Below are positions 54,880-63,454 of a stretch of DNA of 64,000 nt, in pieces. Both the position numbers and the translations under genes were made by a program. The DNA is from Sinorhizobium chiapasense (GTDB lineage: Bacteria > Pseudomonadota > Alphaproteobacteria > Rhizobiales > Rhizobiaceae). The notes under the pieces were generated by a model that was given only the letters and a program-made list of their open reading frames with translations, was not told the DNA's origin and made no database searches. Within the stretch, counting starts at the first letter, position 1, and each line of letters begins with the position of its first letter. The stretch covers positions 620,001 to 684,000 of the forward strand of contig NZ_CP133148.1 of the NCBI RefSeq assembly GCF_036488675.1, read 5' to 3'.

Positions 54880-55131
54880 CTATTCTGCGTCGAGCGGTTC
54901 TACGCCCTGCGGCTTGCCGGCGCGGTCGAGGCGGATCTTTTCGATACGGTCCTCGGCGGCCTTCAAAAGCGTCTCGCAATGCTTCTTCAGCGCCTCGCCA
55001 CGCTCGTAGATCTCGATCGACTTGTCGAGCGCGACGTCGCCGCGTTCCAGTGCCGAGACGATGCGCTCCAATTCTTCGACGGCCTGCTCGAAGGAGAGGG
55101 CGGAAACATCCTGTTGCGTGGTGGTGGTCAT
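54880..55131 (-). CDS. xseB: Exodeoxyribonuclease VII small subunit
   Basis: 83 residues from the ATG at 55131; an adjacent in-frame TTG at 55134 would add one residue. Helical protein with the family core [20 protein letters not shown] and [19 protein letters not shown]. It binds the large subunit XseA, which degrades single-stranded DNA and is not encoded here. The gene begins just after the stop of the deacetylase gene, so the two are coupled. Confidence 0.93.
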   Translation of the reverse strand: MTTTTQQDVSALSFEQAVEELERIVSALERGDVALDKSIEIYERGEALKKHCETLLKAAEDRIEKIRLDRAGKPQGVEPLDAE

Positions 55132-55134
55132 CAA

Positions 55135-56064
55135 TTACCCTCTCATCAATCTCAGAATATGCATGCCCGCCGATTCGGCGAGCCCCTGAAGGTCATAGCC
55201 GCCCTCGAGCAGGCTGACGATACGGTTGCCCGCTGTCCTGCCAGCGACCTCCATGAGGCGGCCCGTTGCCCAGTCGAAATCCTCTGCCACGAGGTTGATC
55301 TGGGCCAGCGGATCGCGGTGATGGGCGTCGAAGCCGGCGGAGATCAGCACGAAGTCGGGACGGAAATCATCAAGTGCGCTGAGCACCCGTGTCCGGAAAG
55401 CGTCGCGGAAATGCTCACTGCCGCTGTTCGGCGAGAGTGGCGCATTGACAATGTTGCCATCGACACCCGTCTCGTCCTTGGCGCCCGTGCCGGGATAGAG
55501 CGGCATCTGGTGCGTCGAGCAGAAGAGCACCGACAGGTCGTCCCAGAAAATGTCCTGCGTGCCGTTGCCGTGATGAACGTCCCAGTCGACGATCGCGACG
55601 CGCTCGGCCCCGTGCGCTTTTTGCGCATGGCGCGCGGCGATCGCAATCGTATTGAAGAAGCAGAAACCCATCGCCTTCATCTTTTCGGCATGGTGTCCCG
55701 GCGGGCGTGCGGCGACGAAGGCGTTGTTCGCCTCGCCGCTGAAGACGGCGTCGACCGCCGCGACGGCGCCGCCAATAGCCGTCAGCGCCGCAACAAGGCT
55801 CTGCGGGCTCGCACAGGTATCCGCCTCGAACTGGTTTATGTCTTCCTCGGGAATCTCCCGGACGATAGACCTCAGATGATCTTCCGGATGAGCGAGCAGA
55901 ACCAGCTCCTCGCTGCCCCTTGGCGCCTTGATCCGCTTGAGCTCGGCAAAATTCGGATGCTCCAGTGCCAGGTTCAGCGCCCTCAGCCGGTCCGGCCGCT
56001 CAGGGTGCCCCTCGGGAACCTTGTGCTCCAGGAAGACCGGATTTTCGTAGAGGAACGTAGCCAT
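55135..56064 (-). CDS. Histone deacetylase-like amidohydrolase
   Basis: 309 residues of the arginase/deacetylase fold. Zinc and active-site motifs are RPPGHHAEKMKAMGFCFFN, VAIVDWDVHHGNGTQDIFW, and VLISAGFDAHHRDPLAQINL. Bacterial members act on acetylated polyamines or other small amides. The set deacetylase-xseB-(pirin)-dxs-tlyA is a familiar alphaproteobacterial order, as I recall it. Substrate unknown. Confidence 0.92.
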   Translation of the reverse strand: MATFLYENPVFLEHKVPEGHPERPDRLRALNLALEHPNFAELKRIKAPRGSEELVLLAHPEDHLRSIVREIPEEDINQFEADTCASPQSLVAALTAIGGAVAAVDAVFSGEANNAFVAARPPGHHAEKMKAMGFCFFNTIAIAARHAQKAHGAERVAIVDWDVHHGNGTQDIFWDDLSVLFCSTHQMPLYPGTGAKDETGVDGNIVNAPLSPNSGSEHFRDAFRTRVLSALDDFRPDFVLISAGFDAHHRDPLAQINLVAEDFDWATGRLMEVAGRTAGNRIVSLLEGGYDLQGLAESAGMHILRLMRG

Positions 56065-56126
56065 GGCGCAAAACTAGTGCGCGGACTGCCCGAGGTCCAT
56101 GGTTCAGGCGGTGAAAGTGCCGATTT

Positions 56127-57095
56127 TCAACAGCGGGGATCGAGCAGGATCTTGCCGTCGCGAAGCGGGTCCGCCTGATGCGCGAGGGCTTCGGCGAGAC
56201 GGCTCAATGGATAGGTAGCTGCGATCGGACTTGCAAACAGCCCGTTGCTGAGACCCGCGAAGCTTCGCTCAAAGGCGGCTTCGAGCGCATCGCGGCCCGC
56301 TGAGTGAACCCAGGTCCTAAGCCAAAGGAAGGCGAAACGGACGTCGGGTCGGCCGCTGATTGCCGTCTGCGGCACCGGCACGCCGCTCAAGGCTCCGTAT
56401 TGCACGAAGGTTCCGCCGGATTGGACCGACCGCGTAATCAACGCGCCCGCCAAGGTCCCGCCGACGGCATCGAGCACGGCGTCGAATGCGAGCCGTGGCG
56501 GAAGGTTATCCCCGTCTGCGACGATGATCCGGTCCGCATCGCCAAGATGGTTCACGCTCTTTTCGCTTCGAACGATGGCGGTCGTCGCCACGTCCTCCAG
56601 AGCGAGCAGGCGCAGGAGCATGCCGCCGATAGCGGAGCCTGCCGCGGTCACGCCGATGCTGCGGCCCTTGAGCGAGCCGAAATGCTCTCGCAACTGCTCG
56701 ACGAGTCTCAAGGCCGTCAGCGGGTTGACGTAACTCAAGGCAGCCGGTGCGTTGTCGATATCGTCCGGTACCGGAAAACACCATTGGGCCGGGCGCACGA
56801 GAAACTGCTGCCACAGGCCACTTGCGCCGATCGGGATCACCCGATCTCCAGGCTTCAGATCCTGAACGCTCGCCCCGATCCGGGTGACGACCCCGACGCC
56901 CTCGAAACCGGGAACGAAGGGCAGCACCGTACGCGCGCTGTAGGCGCCGGTGACGGGGATCAGGTCCGATGGGTTGATGGCCGAAAGCGAGACGGCGATT
57001 TCGACTTCCCCGGCCCCCGGCGCGGCGCGGTCGATATCGACAAGTTCGATCACTTGTCCGGGATCGCCAAACTGTCTAACCAGAGAAGAGCGCAT
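56127..57095 (-). CDS. Medium-chain reductase, quinone/enoyl-thioester reductase type
   Basis: 322 residues of the zinc-independent MDR superfamily. GroES-like N-terminal part (VSLSAINPSDLIPVTGAYSA, VPGFEGVGVVTRIG) and a Rossmann NADP domain (GRSIGVTAAGSAIGGMLLRL). The sequence pattern LIPVTGAY resembles 2-enoyl thioester reductases and NADPH:quinone oxidoreductases. The start codon is only 14 bases from that of the divergent thioesterase gene. A lipid-metabolic role is suggested by the neighbours. Confidence 0.85.
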   Translation of the reverse strand: MRSSLVRQFGDPGQVIELVDIDRAAPGAGEVEIAVSLSAINPSDLIPVTGAYSARTVLPFVPGFEGVGVVTRIGASVQDLKPGDRVIPIGASGLWQQFLVRPAQWCFPVPDDIDNAPAALSYVNPLTALRLVEQLREHFGSLKGRSIGVTAAGSAIGGMLLRLLALEDVATTAIVRSEKSVNHLGDADRIIVADGDNLPPRLAFDAVLDAVGGTLAGALITRSVQSGGTFVQYGALSGVPVPQTAISGRPDVRFAFLWLRTWVHSAGRDALEAAFERSFAGLSNGLFASPIAATYPLSRLAEALAHQADPLRDGKILLDPRC

Positions 57096-57109
57096 CGTGA
57101 GGGCCTCGC
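57096..57109. promoter_or_regulatory. Shared 14-base divergent leader with a two-way Shine-Dalgarno
   Basis: The 14 bases between two divergent start codons contain gagggcctc. Its complement reads gaggccctc, so gagg is available as a ribosome site at seven or eight bases from the start on both strands. Any promoters must lie within the opposite genes. Confidence 0.6.
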
Positions 57110-57511
57110 ATGGACGGCACGCAACGGGAAAACGTTACGGAAATCCGGATTCCGTTTCGCGATATAGACATGCACGGGCATATGCACAATGCGGCCTACT
57201 ACGCGCATGCCGAGGCCGCCCTGTCCGGCCTCTGGCGCCACCGGCCGACGGTCAGGAACGAGCCCAGCTATCTCGTGCGCCGATCGGCCTGCGTCTTTCA
57301 TCGCGGTCTGCGCTACGACGAGCCGGCCCGCTTCATCGTCAACGTCTCGAAGATCGGCGGCAGTTCGGTGAGCTTTGCGGTGCGCGTGGAGGCTGGCGGC
57401 CAGCTTGTCGCCGAGGTCGAGATCGTCTGGGTGGCGGTCGATCCCGCCCGTCATGCCCCGGTACCGCTGCCTGTCGCCACGCGGGAGTGGCTGACCGCCT
57501 ATCTTGAGTGA
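57110..57511 (+). CDS. Acyl-CoA thioesterase (4HBT hotdog fold)
   Basis: 133 residues of single hotdog type. IPFRDIDMHGHMHNAAYYAH contains the catalytic Asp and the HMHN turn typical of 4-hydroxybenzoyl-CoA thioesterase-like enzymes, followed by FHRGLRYDEPARFIV. It hydrolyses an acyl-CoA of unknown chain. Its 3' end overlaps the convergent thiolase gene by 13 bases. Neighbouring genes for a reductase, thiolase and ligase all act on CoA thioesters. Confidence 0.88.
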   Translation: MDGTQRENVTEIRIPFRDIDMHGHMHNAAYYAHAEAALSGLWRHRPTVRNEPSYLVRRSACVFHRGLRYDEPARFIVNVSKIGGSSVSFAVRVEAGGQLVAEVEIVWVAVDPARHAPVPLPVATREWLTAYLE

Positions 57512-58698
57512 TCGGGCCGAAGGCTGCGGAAGTGAGTGATCGCGCCCATGCCGCCGCCGATCCCCATCATCGCCAGCCCCTCGGTGTCGGATGGGACCGC
57601 AAGCATCTGTGAAAACAGCCTGACGACGAGAATTGTCCCCGACGCGCCGTAGGGGTGGCCGAGCGCGATCGCCCCGCCGTCGAGATTGACGCGTTCCGGC
57701 GCGATCTCGAGCTGGTCGAGGCTGCCGAGAACCTGTGACGCGAAAGCCTCGTTGAATTCGATGAAATCAACCTCGGCGAGGTCGAGTACCGGATTTCGCG
57801 CGCGAAGCCTCGCCATCGCGGGAACCGGACCGAGCCCGAGCAGGTTCGGATCAACGCCCGCCGTCGCCGCGTCGACGAATTCCAGGGCAAAGGGAACGCC
57901 AAGCCGGCGCGCTTCGACGAGGTTCGTCACCAGCACCATCGCGGCTCCATCATTGATCGGACAGGCATTGCCGGCGGTCACGGTGCCGTCTTTGACAAAA
58001 ACCGGTTTGAGCCGAGCAAGCGTCTCGGCGGCCGCGTTCGCTCGCGGGCATTCATCGCTGGCGACAGGACCCGTCGGCGTCGCGACCGCGACGATCTCGC
58101 GCTGGAACCTGCCGGCCGCCGCGGCGGCGACGGCGCGCCGGTGGCTTTCCAACGCAAACCGGTCTTGTCTTTCCCGGGAAATGCCGCAGGCAATGGCGAC
58201 GTTCTCGGCGGCAACGCCCATATCCGGGTCGCCGATGGAATCGGGTGCCATCCGTGCGCGCCTCACTGGCTGAAGTTCCTCGTCGCGTTCAAGCGGCGGG
58301 CGAAGCCGGATGTGGGCGCGGCTAGCGCTTTCGCTGCCGCCGGCAAGGTAGAACCGTCCCGCGCCAGCCTGAATCTGCCGTGCCGCAAGGGTGATGGCCT
58401 CGAGGCCCGAGCCGCATTGCCGGTCGATCGTGACGCCGGGGATCGCAACGGGCAGGCCGGCTTCGAGCGCTGCAAGCCGCGCGACGTTGCCGGCGCTGTT
58501 GGCGGCATTGCCGATGAGCACGTCATCGATTTCATCGCCGTCGATGCCGATGTCGGCAATGATCCGCGCAATCAGCGGGGCGGCGAGCGTCGCCGGTTCA
58601 ATCTTGGCCAGGCTGCCGTTCACGCGACCGATCGGCGTGCGCAATGCGGCGATGATAACGGGCGTGCGAGCCGGGTCAGACGAGGCGTTCAAGGGCAC
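57499..58698 (-). CDS. Thiolase-like protein lacking the second catalytic Cys
   Basis: 399 residues from a GTG at 58698, supported by ggaggg and overlapping the ligase stop by 23 bases. The nucleophile is Cys95 (DRQCGSGLEAI). FIEFNEAFASQ and the catalytic His348 in ALGHPYGASG are present. The C-terminal motif normally has Cys before IGGGMG; here it reads MMGIGGGMG, with Gly379 in that place. The general acid/base is therefore missing and the activity may be altered. It is the last gene of the bioMNY operon. It resembles YhfS of the Bacillus bioY-yhfT-yhfS operon in context. Confidence 0.88.
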   Translation of the reverse strand: MPLNASSDPARTPVIIAALRTPIGRVNGSLAKIEPATLAAPLIARIIADIGIDGDEIDDVLIGNAANSAGNVARLAALEAGLPVAIPGVTIDRQCGSGLEAITLAARQIQAGAGRFYLAGGSESASRAHIRLRPPLERDEELQPVRRARMAPDSIGDPDMGVAAENVAIACGISRERQDRFALESHRRAVAAAAAGRFQREIVAVATPTGPVASDECPRANAAAETLARLKPVFVKDGTVTAGNACPINDGAAMVLVTNLVEARRLGVPFALEFVDAATAGVDPNLLGLGPVPAMARLRARNPVLDLAEVDFIEFNEAFASQVLGSLDQLEIAPERVNLDGGAIALGHPYGASGTILVVRLFSQMLAVPSDTEGLAMMGIGGGMGAITHFRSLRPDHSR

Positions 58699-60178
58699 CG
58701 TTTCCCTCCGCGATCCATTGCCGGAGCTCCTTGGTGGCGATCTTGCCGGAGGCCGTCATCGGCATTTCACGGCAGAGCCAGGTCTTGCGCGGATGCTTGT
58801 AGCGGGGCAGAGCGGCAGCAAGATGACGTTCGAGTGCAGAATGGTCGAAAGCCTCGCCGCGCGGCTCGATGATGGCTGCGAGCTCGCAGCCGAGGTCGGG
58901 GTGGTCGAGACCCAGGACCTGGACGGCGCTCACATTGTCGGCGGCCATGATCACGGCTTCGACCTCGGACGGATAAATGTTGTTGCCGCCCGAGAGCACC
59001 ATCCCTCCGGCACGGCCGATCAGATGCAGTGTGCCGTCAGCGTCCAGGAAGCCGAGATCGCCGACCGTTGCGAGATCGCCGTACCGGTGAAAACCTGCGC
59101 CATCGGCGCTTGCAACATAGCCATCGGATATGAGCGCGCTTTTGACGAAGATCGTACCGGTCTCGCCTGCGGGGAGGCGGTTTCCCGCCTCGTCAAGGAT
59201 CTGGAGTCGGACGCCTGGGAACGCCTTGCCCACGGCCGTTGGACTGTGATTGTCCGACGCCCCGGCGACGGTAATGAAGCCGAGCTCGGACGCACCGTAG
59301 TACTCGATGACGCGCGCCTCGGGGAAGGCAAGACGCGCGGCCTTCCGGTCCGCGGGCGTGAGCTTGGCCCCGGCGACGGTGATTGCTTCGACAGAGGGCA
59401 GGCCGGTCGAGCCTCGCACCTGTTCGCAGAGCCGCCGCAGCATCGTCGGCACCAGGACGAGCCGCTTGACTTTTCTGGCCGTGATCGTCTCCACGGCTTG
59501 CCGGGGATCGAAATGCCGGGCACCGATGAATTCGGCGCCTGCCTTCAAGCTTTCGGCGAGCGCGTAGAGCGTCAGGCCGTGAGCAAGCGGCCCCGGCGCA
59601 TAGGTTGTCGTTTCCGCTCCGATGCCGAAAAAGCTCTGGCCGGTTTCGAGGCTAAGACGCCAGGACCGGCGATCGCGGACGATTGCTTTCGGTTCTCCCG
59701 TCGTACCGGACGTGAAGACGATGAGGAAAGGTTCGCCGCCGTCGCCGACAGGGATCGAGTGCGGACCTTCAGCCGCGGTGTCGATGATAGCGGTTTCGCC
59801 CGCCGCCGGCTGTTCGAGCCGCAGCGCGTCGCCCTCCGGGTGGACGACGATGTCGGGCCGCAGTTGCTCGATCATCCGCCTGCGCGTCGGCTCCGGCAGA
59901 TGCGGATCGATGAGCGCAGCGCAATTGCTGCCGGCGGTCGCGGCGATGAAGGCAGCCAGAAAGAGCGGGTGATTGCCGGTTTGGAGCGCGATCAGCCGCA
60001 CGCGGCCCGAAAGAACACTGTCACCCGTCACGGCTGGCACCCATTGTTCGATCGTGCGCAGGATGCGGCCCGCGTCGGCGGCAATTTGTCCGAAAAAGAA
60101 GACCCGGTCCTCGACGCGGAAGGCAGGGCCATGCGGGTATTCACCCGCATGGCGCATGATTGCTTCGGCGAGCGGCAT
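58676..60178 (-). CDS. Acyl-CoA ligase (AMP-binding), linked to bioMNY
   Basis: 500 residues from the ATG at 60178, five bases after the bioY stop; a TTG at 60235 lies inside bioY and is rejected. ATP motif LIVFTSGTTGEPKAIV, adenylation motif YYGASELGFI, hinge YGDLATVGDLGFLD, and the C-terminal catalytic Lys in MTASGKIATKEL. The substrate is an unknown carboxylic acid. Position in a biotin-transport operon suggests pimelate, biotin or another biotin-related acid. YhfT of Bacillus has the same context. Confidence 0.87.
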   Translation of the reverse strand: MPLAEAIMRHAGEYPHGPAFRVEDRVFFFGQIAADAGRILRTIEQWVPAVTGDSVLSGRVRLIALQTGNHPLFLAAFIAATAGSNCAALIDPHLPEPTRRRMIEQLRPDIVVHPEGDALRLEQPAAGETAIIDTAAEGPHSIPVGDGGEPFLIVFTSGTTGEPKAIVRDRRSWRLSLETGQSFFGIGAETTTYAPGPLAHGLTLYALAESLKAGAEFIGARHFDPRQAVETITARKVKRLVLVPTMLRRLCEQVRGSTGLPSVEAITVAGAKLTPADRKAARLAFPEARVIEYYGASELGFITVAGASDNHSPTAVGKAFPGVRLQILDEAGNRLPAGETGTIFVKSALISDGYVASADGAGFHRYGDLATVGDLGFLDADGTLHLIGRAGGMVLSGGNNIYPSEVEAVIMAADNVSAVQVLGLDHPDLGCELAAIIEPRGEAFDHSALERHLAAALPRYKHPRKTWLCREMPMTASGKIATKELRQWIAEGNGALERLV

Positions 60179-60182
60179 TGGT

Positions 60183-60746
60183 TCAGGCCCGAACCGGCAG
60201 CAGCGGATAGCCGGCGTAGACGGCGCGGGCGGCAAGTGTTGCGATCGCCGCCTTCAGAAGATCGCCGGGGATGAAGGCGAGTGAACCGGTTGCGGCCGCG
60301 AGCAGCGGCGTGCCGGTGACGGCGGACAGCCATGGCACGCCGATCCCGTAGAGCACGACGATGCCGCCGACGACCGAGGCCAGGAAGAACCCGCCGAACT
60401 GGCGGCTCTCCGACTGGCCCTCATGAATGAAGCGTTCGGCGATGATGCCCGTGACGTAGGCTGCGACGGCCCAGCCAAGGATGAAGCCGCCCGAAGGGCC
60501 AGCCAGAACGGCGAGACCGCCGCGTCCGCCGGAAAGCACCGGCAGGCCGATGGCGACCAGCAGGACAAACAGCAGGAAGGCGAGCGCCCCGCGTTTTGCG
60601 CCGATGATGCAGCCGGCAAGCATCACGCCCATCGATTGCGCCGTGATCGGAACGGGGATGAACCCGAGCGTGATCGGCGGGATGAGGCCAAGTACGACGA
60701 CGATCGCGGCAAAAAGCGCGATGAGGACGAGATCTCTGGTGTTCAT
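60183..60746 (-). CDS. bioY: Biotin transporter substrate-binding subunit BioY
   Basis: 187 residues, about six membrane helices. The S component of the biotin ECF transporter, which binds biotin in the membrane. VPITAQSMGVMLAGCIIGAK and AGPSGGFILGWAVAAYVTG are family signatures. It follows bioN by 32 bases. I looked for a BioR-type operator (ttat-atag-ataa pattern) before it and found none that is convincing. Confidence 0.94.
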   Translation of the reverse strand: MNTRDLVLIALFAAIVVVLGLIPPITLGFIPVPITAQSMGVMLAGCIIGAKRGALAFLLFVLLVAIGLPVLSGGRGGLAVLAGPSGGFILGWAVAAYVTGIIAERFIHEGQSESRQFGGFFLASVVGGIVVLYGIGVPWLSAVTGTPLLAAATGSLAFIPGDLLKAAIATLAARAVYAGYPLLPVRA

Positions 60747-60778
60747 GTGGTCCTACCCTTTTATTAGAAAGCGCGAAT

Positions 60779-61384
60779 TTATTGCCGCCGAAATCCGCGA
60801 GCGTCAATGGCCGCGGCAATCGTATCCGCATCTTTGAGCGTCAGGATGATAAGCGGCCCGATGATCGTCAGCGGCCGTATCGGCAGGCCCCGCGCGCGAT
60901 GCGCCTCGCGGATAGCCTCGTAGCGGGCGAAAATATCCGGAACGAAACGCAGCACGAGGCCGAGGGCCAGGCTGACATCGGCGGCGTTGAGCAGGCCCAT
61001 GCGTTCGAGCGGCTTCAGCAGGACCGTGATCTCGTCCATGAAGGCGCTGATTGTCGTCGTCGCGGTAACCGCGGCGGCGAAGAACACCAGCGCCATCAGC
61101 CGCAGCGCCAGCGCGGCGACTTCGGGGAAGGGGAGAAGAAACAGGTTGACGGCAGCAAGGACGAGGATGGTGAAAAAAACGAAACCGATGCGCGCGAGCG
61201 CCTGGCGCAACGTCATCCCAAGGGAGAAGTAGAGCCATCCGCAGAACAGGAAGGCGGGTGCAAGCAGGTAGAGCGATTGCGTCGCGAAGAGCGAGAGGCT
61301 GAGAAGCAGAAGGGCAATGAGTTTCGCGCGCACCGGCAGGCGGTGAAACCAGCTACTGCCCTCCACATAGAGGCTCGTCAGCAT
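60779..61384 (-). CDS. bioN: ECF transporter transmembrane subunit BioN
   Basis: 201 residues, EcfT-type membrane protein that couples the ATPase to BioY. It ends with the two Ala-Arg-Gly coupling motifs, AHRARGLPI and AAIDARGFRR. It overlaps the 3' end of bioM by seven bases (ATGCTGA), indicating translational coupling. Confidence 0.93.
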   Translation of the reverse strand: MLTSLYVEGSSWFHRLPVRAKLIALLLLSLSLFATQSLYLLAPAFLFCGWLYFSLGMTLRQALARIGFVFFTILVLAAVNLFLLPFPEVAALALRLMALVFFAAAVTATTTISAFMDEITVLLKPLERMGLLNAADVSLALGLVLRFVPDIFARYEAIREAHRARGLPIRPLTIIGPLIILTLKDADTIAAAIDARGFRRQ

Positions 61385-62058
61385 CCGGCGACCTCGTGAT
61401 AGCGCTGGATTGTTTCCGTGGGTCGGCCATCGGCAAGCAGCCGGCCCTCATGGAACAGCAACAGCCTTTCGACGCCTTCGACAAGCGCAAGGTCGTGGGT
61501 GATGACGATGGTATCTTCGTCGAGCGCATCGATCGTGTTGGCGACCATGCGGCGGTTGCGGAGGTCGAGTTGGTTGGTCGGCTCGTCGAGAATCAGGATC
61601 TTCGGCCCGGTGACGACGACGCTCGCCATGGCGACGAGTTGCGTTTCGCCACCCGAAAGCTCATGCACACGGCGCCGGGCAAGGTGGGTCACGCCGAAGC
61701 GCTTCAGCGCGGCCTCGGTGCGTGCGGCAATTTCGTGCGCAGGCAGGCCGCGATTCTTGAGCCCGAATGCGATATCGTCGGAGACGATCGGCATGATCAA
61801 CTGGTGCTGCGGGTTCTGGAAGATGAAGCCTGCCTCCGCAAGGACAGCTCGGTCGTCCTTGACCGTATCGAGCCCATTGACCATCACGCGGCCCTTGGTC
61901 GGCTTCACGAGCCCATTGATCAGTCGCGCGAAGGTCGTCTTGCCGGAGCCGTTGAGGCCAATGATGCCGATGCGGCGTTCGTCAAGGGCGAGTGTCAGGG
62001 GATGGAGCGCGACTCGTTCGCCGAAGCTGACCGAACAATCGGTAAAGCGAATATCCAA
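61378..62058 (-). CDS. bioM: ECF transporter ATPase subunit BioM
   Basis: 226 residues from a TTG at 62058 with gaggga eight bases upstream. Walker A GIIGLNGSGKTTFARL, signature VHELSGGETQLVAM, Walker B KILILDEPTNQLDLRN, and a final switch His in IVITHDLALVEG. A single ATPase per system, as in rhizobial BioMNY. First gene of a five-gene minus-strand operon. Confidence 0.94.
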   Translation of the reverse strand: MDIRFTDCSVSFGERVALHPLTLALDERRIGIIGLNGSGKTTFARLINGLVKPTKGRVMVNGLDTVKDDRAVLAEAGFIFQNPQHQLIMPIVSDDIAFGLKNRGLPAHEIAARTEAALKRFGVTHLARRRVHELSGGETQLVAMASVVVTGPKILILDEPTNQLDLRNRRMVANTIDALDEDTIVITHDLALVEGVERLLLFHEGRLLADGRPTETIQRYHEVAGC

Positions 62059-62179
62059 GCCTTGTCCCTCGCAGTTTGCGTGGTGGCTCTATAGGGCAAG
62101 TCGATCGGGAAGGGCAATGCGGCCAGACCTTCCAATGCGGCATTTCAATAATGGGAATAAAAGCCTACTCTTTCGGACC

Positions 62180-63379
62180 ATGACGATTCGCCTCTCCAAT
62201 CGCGATGCCCGGCGCATCTTCCTCGCAAAACAAGGCCTCATGGCCGCGCCGCAGCGCGCGCTCGGCAAGGACGGGCTCTTGAAACTCATCCGCGACCTCG
62301 GTTTCGTTCAGGTCGACAGCATCGCAACGGTCGAGCGGGCTCATCACCAGATCCTTTTTTCCCGCAATCAGACCTATCGCCGCGAACACCTGACTGAATT
62401 GCTGGAGAAGGACGGCGACCTCTTCGAACATTGGACCCATGACGCCTCGATCATTCCGAGCGCTTTTTTCATCTATTGGAAACATCGCTTCAAATGGGAA
62501 AGTGAGACGCTGCGCGAGCGCTGGGTCAAATGGCGGGGCGAGGGGTTCGACGACGGTTGCGAGGAGACCTACGAACGCATCGTCAGCGACGGCGCGGTGA
62601 TGGCCCGCGATCTCAAGGTGGACGGCCACGCATCCGGCGGCTGGTGGAACTGGCATCCGTCGAAGACTGCGCTCGAAGTGCTATGGCGCCAGGGCAGGCT
62701 GGCGATCGCGCGCCGGGAGAACTTCCAGAAGGTCTACGATCTTACCGAGCGCGTCATTCCTCCGCAGCACTACGAAGGCGAGGTAAGCCACACGGAGTTC
62801 ATCGACTGGGCCTGCCGCAGCGCTCTCGATCGACTGGGTTTTGCGACCCATGGAGAGATCGCCGCCTTCTGGGATCTGGTGTCGCCGGATGAGGCGAAAG
62901 CCTGGGTCGCCGCGCATCGGGACGAACTTTCAGACGTGCTGATCGAATCCGCCAATGGCGGCAAGCCGCGCGCCTCCCATGCGTTTTCCGGGTTCCCCGA
63001 TAACCTCGGCGATATTGCCGAGCCGCCGGGACGTATCCGCGTGCTCAGCCCGTTCGACCCCTTGCTGCGCGATCGCAATCGAACGGAGCGGCTTTTCGGC
63101 TTCTTCTATCGTATCGAGGTTTTTGTGCCGGAAGCAAAACGCGAATACGGCTACTACGTCTTTCCGTTGATCGAGGGCGACCGTTTGATCGGCCGCATCG
63201 ACATGAAAGCAGACCGAAAGCTCGGACGCCTCGATGTTCGACGCCTCTGGCTGGAGCCGGGCGTCCGGGCGTCGTCCGGCCGCATGGAAAAGCTTAGCTC
63301 CGAACTCGACCGCATCGCCCGTTTCACCGGCGTCGAAGAGGTCAACCTTCTCGACGGCTGGAACGCGTCCTTTTCCTGA
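62180..63379 (+). CDS. YcaQ/AlkZ-family DNA glycosylase-like protein
   Basis: 399 residues with tandem winged-helix domains. The QxD motif of the family appears as FVQVDSIATVERAHHQILFS; DGWNASFS ends the protein. E. coli YcaQ removes bases from DNA interstrand cross-links. Internal signatures are EHWTHDASIIP, GWWNWHPSKTALEVLW and VLSPFDPLLRDRNRTERLFG, the latter strongly conserved. The ATG at 62180 is taken as the start; the frame upstream is shadow sequence antisense to bioM. Confidence 0.9.
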   Translation: MTIRLSNRDARRIFLAKQGLMAAPQRALGKDGLLKLIRDLGFVQVDSIATVERAHHQILFSRNQTYRREHLTELLEKDGDLFEHWTHDASIIPSAFFIYWKHRFKWESETLRERWVKWRGEGFDDGCEETYERIVSDGAVMARDLKVDGHASGGWWNWHPSKTALEVLWRQGRLAIARRENFQKVYDLTERVIPPQHYEGEVSHTEFIDWACRSALDRLGFATHGEIAAFWDLVSPDEAKAWVAAHRDELSDVLIESANGGKPRASHAFSGFPDNLGDIAEPPGRIRVLSPFDPLLRDRNRTERLFGFFYRIEVFVPEAKREYGYYVFPLIEGDRLIGRIDMKADRKLGRLDVRRLWLEPGVRASSGRMEKLSSELDRIARFTGVEEVNLLDGWNASFS

Positions 63380-63454
63380 GATTTTTCTTGGCTTGCGTTC
63401 CCCTGCTTCCTAAATGAGGGGCTCAGGACATTGAACCAGCGGGAGCGGACGAGC

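Noticed and set aside
60747..62179. BioR or BirA operator upstream of bioM or bioY
   Set aside because: I looked for a ttat-atag-ataa type palindrome and for BirA-like repeats in the leaders and found no convincing match. Regulation of the operon remains unassigned.
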